A stretch of DNA of 64,000 nt from Hirundichthys speculiger (taxonomy: Eukaryota; Chordata; Actinopteri; Beloniformes; Exocoetidae): assembly GCA_018398805.1 (NCBI GenBank), contig JAGFBZ010000908.1, forward strand, positions 789,001-853,000, written 5' to 3'. The notes beneath the pieces are model-generated. The model worked only from the letters and a program-made list of their open reading frames with translations. It searched no databases and was not told where the DNA came from. Both the position numbers and the translations under genes were made by a program. How positions within the stretch are numbered: the stretch's first letter is position 1; every line of letters begins with the position of its first letter. Shown one piece after another: positions 59,788 to 64,000 of the stretch.

Positions 59788-60960
59788 GACTATATTGCCA
59801 AAAGTATTCGCTCACCTGCCTTGTAGTTCATCCCATTCCTAATCAATATGACGTGGGTCCACCCTTTGCAGCTAGAACAGCTTCAACTCTTCTGGGAAGG
59901 CTGTCCACAAGGTTTAGGAGTGTGTTTATGGGGATTTTTGACTATTCTTCCAGTAGTGAGGTCAAACACTGATGTTGGACCAGAAGGTCTGGCTCTCAGT
60001 CTCTGCTCTGATTCATCCCAAAGGTCTTCTGTCAGGTTGAGGTCAGGACTCTGTGCAGGCCAGTCAAGTTCATCCACACCAGACTCTTCCATCCACGTCT
60101 TTATGGACCTTGCTTTGTGCACTGGTGCACAGTCATGTTGGAAGAGGAAGGGGTCAGCTCCAAACTGTTCCCACAAAGCTGGGAACATGAAATTGTCCAA
60201 AATGTCTTGGTCTGCTGAAGCATTCAGAGTTCCTTTCACTGGAACTAAGGGGCCAAGCCCAGCTCCTGAAAAACAACCCCACACCATAATCCCCCCCTCC
60301 ACCAAACTTTACACTTGGCACAATGCAGTCAGACAAGTACCGTTCTCCTGGTAACCACCAAACCCAGACTCTTCCATCAGATTACCAGATGGAGAAGTGT
60401 GATTCTTCACTCCAGAGAACGTTCCTCCACTGCTCTAGAGTCCAGTGGTGGCTGCTTTACACCACTGCATCTGACGCTTTGCATTGTACTTGGTGATGTA
60501 TGACTTGGATGCAGCTGCTCCACCATGGAAACCCATTCATGAAGCTCTCTGAGCTGTTGTTGAGCTAATCTGAAGGCCACATGAAGTTTGGAGGTTTGTA
60601 GTGATTGACTCTGCAGAAACGTTGGCGACCCCGTTCCATCAGTTTATGTGTCCTACCACTTCATGACTGAGTTGCTGTCGTTCCCAAACATTTCCATTTC
60701 CTTATAATACTGTTGACTATGAAATATTTAGGAATGAAGAAATTTCACGACTGGATTTGTTGCACAGGTGTCATCCTATCACAGTTCCACGCTGGAATTC
60801 ACTGAGCTCCTGAGAGCGACCCATTCTTTCACTAATGTTTGTAGAAACAGTTTGCATGTATAGGTGCTAAATTTTAAATACCTGTGGCCATGGAAGGGAC
60901 TGGAACACCTTGATTCTGATAACTTACATGGGTGAGCCAAATACTTTTGGCAATATAGTG
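59788..60960 (-). mobile_element. Tc1-like transposon, full length, decayed
   Basis: Both ends are present: 'gactatattgccaaaagta' at the left and its inverted counterpart 'acttttggcaatatagtg' at the right, flanked by TA on each side. On the minus strand 59883-60305 encodes the C-terminal transposase with [12 protein letters not shown] and [13 protein letters not shown]. The N-terminal half is broken by stops. It is the same family as 47539-48752. The plus-strand ORF of 168 codons is its antisense shadow. Confidence 0.92.
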
Positions 60961-60962
60961 TA

Positions 60963-62109
60963 TCTATCAAACATAATACATGTGTCAAGTTGCCTTTTGT
61001 AGTATTTATATTAAAGGAACAGGCATTTTTTCATTAAACAGTCTAGAATAACCCAGAGTAAAAAATGTTAAATGATATTGTAGTTACTTACTGTATTTTG
61101 ATATTAATATAAATGATTGTGTTTCATTAACATATGATATAATCTCAAATCAAAATTGTATTTGTCAGATTTTGTGATAGTGGTGAATTGATGTTGTATA
61201 TTATGATTAAACCTGTGATTTTACACCTCTAGAAGCCTAGTACTTCTGAGACTTCCTTGAACCCAGGCCAAGGCTTCCAATGTTAAATCTTTTTCTGAAC
61301 AGTGGAGTATTCCCAGTGTTTTATTCCAACTTTCTGTCTTAGTCATCTCATTTTTTATTTCCAAGTTGATGCCTCACCAAACAACTTTCTGGAATACTCG
61401 CATTACATTTTTCTTATTACTAGTAAAGTAGTGCGTTATTATTGCAGTTAACAATAATCAATTGACCACTGAAGAAAACTGAGGACTCAGTACAATTGAA
61501 GATCTGTTTATGCATCATTTTAGCACCTCTAGGACAAATGCATACTTTCTAAAAGTCACACATTTTGTAAGGACCTATCTTGATTATTTTGAAACTGGGG
61601 TACTAGATAAGATAGTTCATTAGAATAACATACCATTCATTTAGTTAATAAATGTTCCATTAATGCTCAACATTGCCTGACCAAATGTAAAATTTAGTAC
61701 ACTAAATAGTACACTATTCAAAGGCAGAGCTACACGGACCCTTTTCCTGAAATCTCATGGCTTTGTTATAGGTCTCTTCCTAAAATTCTGAAATTCCCCA
61801 TTTTAAACATTCGCACTATGTTCTCTATGTTTTGTTGTCAATAAAATTGATTCGTGATTTAAAAGTCTTTTAGTTTTTTAATTTTCTTTAAATTTAAGAA
61901 AAATGTCGCAACTTTTCAGGAATTCCAGTTGTAAATGGCATGCATCAGTTATGTAATGTAATGTTATGTAAACTGATTTCACATCCACCAAAACATGCAT
62001 TTGCACAATGCACCTTAAGATAAAAACTCTGCCTTCTACTGGACTTTCTAAAAAAAAAAAAAAAAGAAAAATTTACTGCTTTTTTTCAATTTTTTTTTTA
62101 AAAACTTAG
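60963..62109. other. Intergenic, nothing recognised
   Basis: AT-rich sequence with A and T runs (62051-62100). No gene or clear repeat. Confidence 0.6.
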
Positions 62110-62650
62110 TACTTTTTACTACTTATATCAGAAAAAGAATTGTGGACCTCCACAAGTCTGGTTCATCCTTGAGTACAATTTCCAGATGTCTGAAGCTGCC
62201 ATGTTCATCTGTTCAAACAATTGTAATCAAATATAAACACCACGGGAATGTTCAGCCATCATACCGCTCAGGAAGGACACGGGTTCTGTGTTCCAGAGAT
62301 GAACGTGCTTTAGTGCGTAAATGTGCATATCCGATCTAGAACAAAAGCAAAAAAACTTTTGAAGATGCTGACTGAAGCTGATAAAGAGAGTCATTATTCA
62401 CAGTGAAACATGTCCTGTACCAACATGACTCCGAAAGCAACATTAAAAAGCCAGATTACAGTTTACAAATGCACTCAGGAAAAAAAGATCTTCATTTCTG
62501 GAGACATTCCACCTGCAGTCATTCATCTCAGCTGCCGGCTTCTGTAGTGGGACCTTCTGTCTCAAATGTTGTATCAGTGGCTACATGAAATGATTTCTGC
62601 AGTTAGCATGGCTGAGCTAAGCAAAGATTCTTCCTCACAAATTTACAGTC
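62110..62650 (+). pseudogene. Tc1/mariner transposase fragment of another subfamily
   Basis: It encodes IVDLHKSGSSLSTISRCLKL, VQTIVIKYKHHGNVQPSYRS and GRTRVLCSRDERALVRK, the paired helix-turn-helix DNA-binding region of Tc1-like transposases (typically LHKAGSSLGTISKRLKVP). Further stretches such as LLKMLTEADKE follow in shifted frames. No catalytic domain remains. Confidence 0.75.
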
Positions 62651-63983
62651 GTCTGTTGGTACAATAAACACAACACACAAACAGAAGAAAACATATTTCC
62701 TTTTCAAATATGCCCATGATCTGTTAGGTTTTTATTCATTTCTCAGAAGTCAATGCAATGCTAAGTGCTAAATAGCCAAAATGATAATAGCAATGGCAAG
62801 ACGTCTAAGCCAGTGGCAGGGCCAATGGTTAACTGTCAATCAGATGATGTCTGGCCATTTGATCGTTCAGGTTTAGTACTTGATGCATATTTTTCTGATG
62901 TAGTACAACAATTGTCATGGGTGCAAAATCTAATTATAGAGATAGAAATGTTTTTTTTTGTTTTTTTGTTTGTTTGTTTGTTTGTACACAGCTGTAAATA
63001 TGTTTAATTCTGTGATTAGCTGGTGATTTTTACAGTGGAGATTTGCTCTGTCTTTTTTAACAAATGAAAAACCTTGAACAAAGCTGACAATCTTCCCAGG
63101 AATGGAAGTTCTGTAACGAATCGCAGGCAACAAGGAGGACTCATATGTGCAGTGGGTCATGATGGGAAGTACAAGAGTGTTTATTAAGGAAAATACTTCA
63201 TCAAGGCCTAGTTGAGGTCAGCAATCCCTGATGGCATCATTGGTGGAAGCAGATCTGATTTCTCCAGGGTGGCCAGCTGGGCATCCATGACAGCTAAAGG
63301 TGGGAAAGAACCAAGGACAAATAGCTCCAGTGTGACTCAAAAGAGAAATAAACAAGTCAAGAACAGAGCAACAGGTTTAGGTGACCTGGTTTTATAATGG
63401 CCAAAAGTGAAAATCAAGCAGCAGTTATTCTGAGCCAGTCTTGGTCTTATGTGGCCACTCACATAAGGTCCAGGTGTAGTTGGACACAGGTAGGGCAATC
63501 AGCTACTGAGAAGCAGTTGGTGAGCTGGTCCAAGGGGAAGGAAAAACAGCAGACAGGGCTGGATGCTGACAAGTTCACCTCAAAGTCTGACACTCAGGTA
63601 CTAGCACTCCCAGACTGCCAGCCCCTCAGCCTGCTAACCCTGAATCTGACAGCCTCCAGTCAGCTGGCCCTCAGCTCACCATCCATCCACTGGTACCAGC
63701 TCCAAAGAGTCATTGTTCTGAAGGTCTGTTAAAAAAAAAAAAAAAAAAGTATGCAATCCAAGGGAGGAACTAAAAACAAATTTAACCATTTTTAATGCCA
63801 GTTCATATATTAAGGGCCATGTAGAAAAATATTCCATCTTAAAATCTGTGCATATATGTAAGGGAGTGGTGTTTGACACAGTTTTTAGAGCATCATGAGC
63901 CCCAGAAGCAAGACAAATAGACTCAGAAACAGCTTCTTTCATGGGCTATGAGAACACTTAACATATACATATACATATACATC
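62651..63983. other. Intergenic, repeat-like
   Basis: It contains a (GTTT)n-like tract at 62949-62983, repeat-like sequence at 63120-63700, an A-run at about 63731-63748 and (CATATA)n at 63961-63980. No supported gene. Confidence 0.5.
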
Positions 63984-64000
63984 AGCAGAGTGGCGCAGTG
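63984..64000 (+). tRNA. 5' end of a probable initiator tRNA-Met gene, cut by the window edge
   Basis: The last 17 bases read AGCAGAGTGGCGCAGTG. Vertebrate initiator tRNA-Met begins AGCAGAGTGGCGCAGCGG, so only one base differs. The A box (TGGCGCAGTGG) would begin at 63991. The rest of the molecule lies outside the window, so it may be a real gene, a pseudogene or a tRNA-derived SINE. Confidence 0.5.

Noticed and set aside
59848..60354. 168-codon plus-strand frame
   Set aside because: Antisense of the Tc1 transposase, which reads on the minus strand with the expected DDE-family motifs.

Overview
This is vertebrate nuclear DNA, most probably from a teleost fish. The genes are split by GT/AG introns, introns and flanks carry teleost-type dispersed repeats, Tc1-like transposons and long dinucleotide and homopolymer tracts, and the two recognisable genes are neighbours in the same tail-to-tail order as in other vertebrates, human 18q21 included.

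Layout. Positions 1-8.5 kb are gene-poor flank with a SINE-like repeat, a 0.9 kb inverted-repeat element and LINE 3' tails. Positions 8.5-42.8 kb on the + strand hold loxhd1, the gene for a stereociliary protein built of 15-16 PLAT repeats. I traced 42 coding exons through every repeat. Total coding length is 7,171 nt, which becomes 2,388 codons once seven apparent single-base insertions are discounted. A loxhd1 intron (27.9-33.2 kb) contains an unrelated intact intronless ORF of 618 codons (28,563-30,419, + strand). It has a GC-rich, CCAAT-containing palindrome upstream, and a long perfect hairpin and an AATAAA downstream. I do not recognise its family.

Positions 43.7-59.2 kb on the - strand hold rnf165 (ark2c), an Arkadia-like RING-H2 ubiquitin ligase with eight coding exons and a probable 3.4 kb 3' UTR. 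The two genes converge, and their AATAAA signals are about 0.7 kb apart. Positions 59.2-64 kb are intergenic, with a complete but decayed Tc1-like element, a second Tc1 fragment, other repeats, and at the very last bases the 5' end of what looks like an initiator-methionine tRNA gene.

The most notable pattern is eight net +1 frameshifts in otherwise well conserved exons, seven in loxhd1 and one in rnf165. All have the same sign and most double a neighbouring base. That looks more like consensus error in the assembly than decay of both genes, but only reads or RNA can decide. The most biologically novel item is the nested intronless gene. The two host genes have separate roles: loxhd1 in hair-cell mechanotransduction, rnf165 in BMP/SMAD-linked ubiquitination and motor-axon growth. 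Nothing here suggests a shared pathway.
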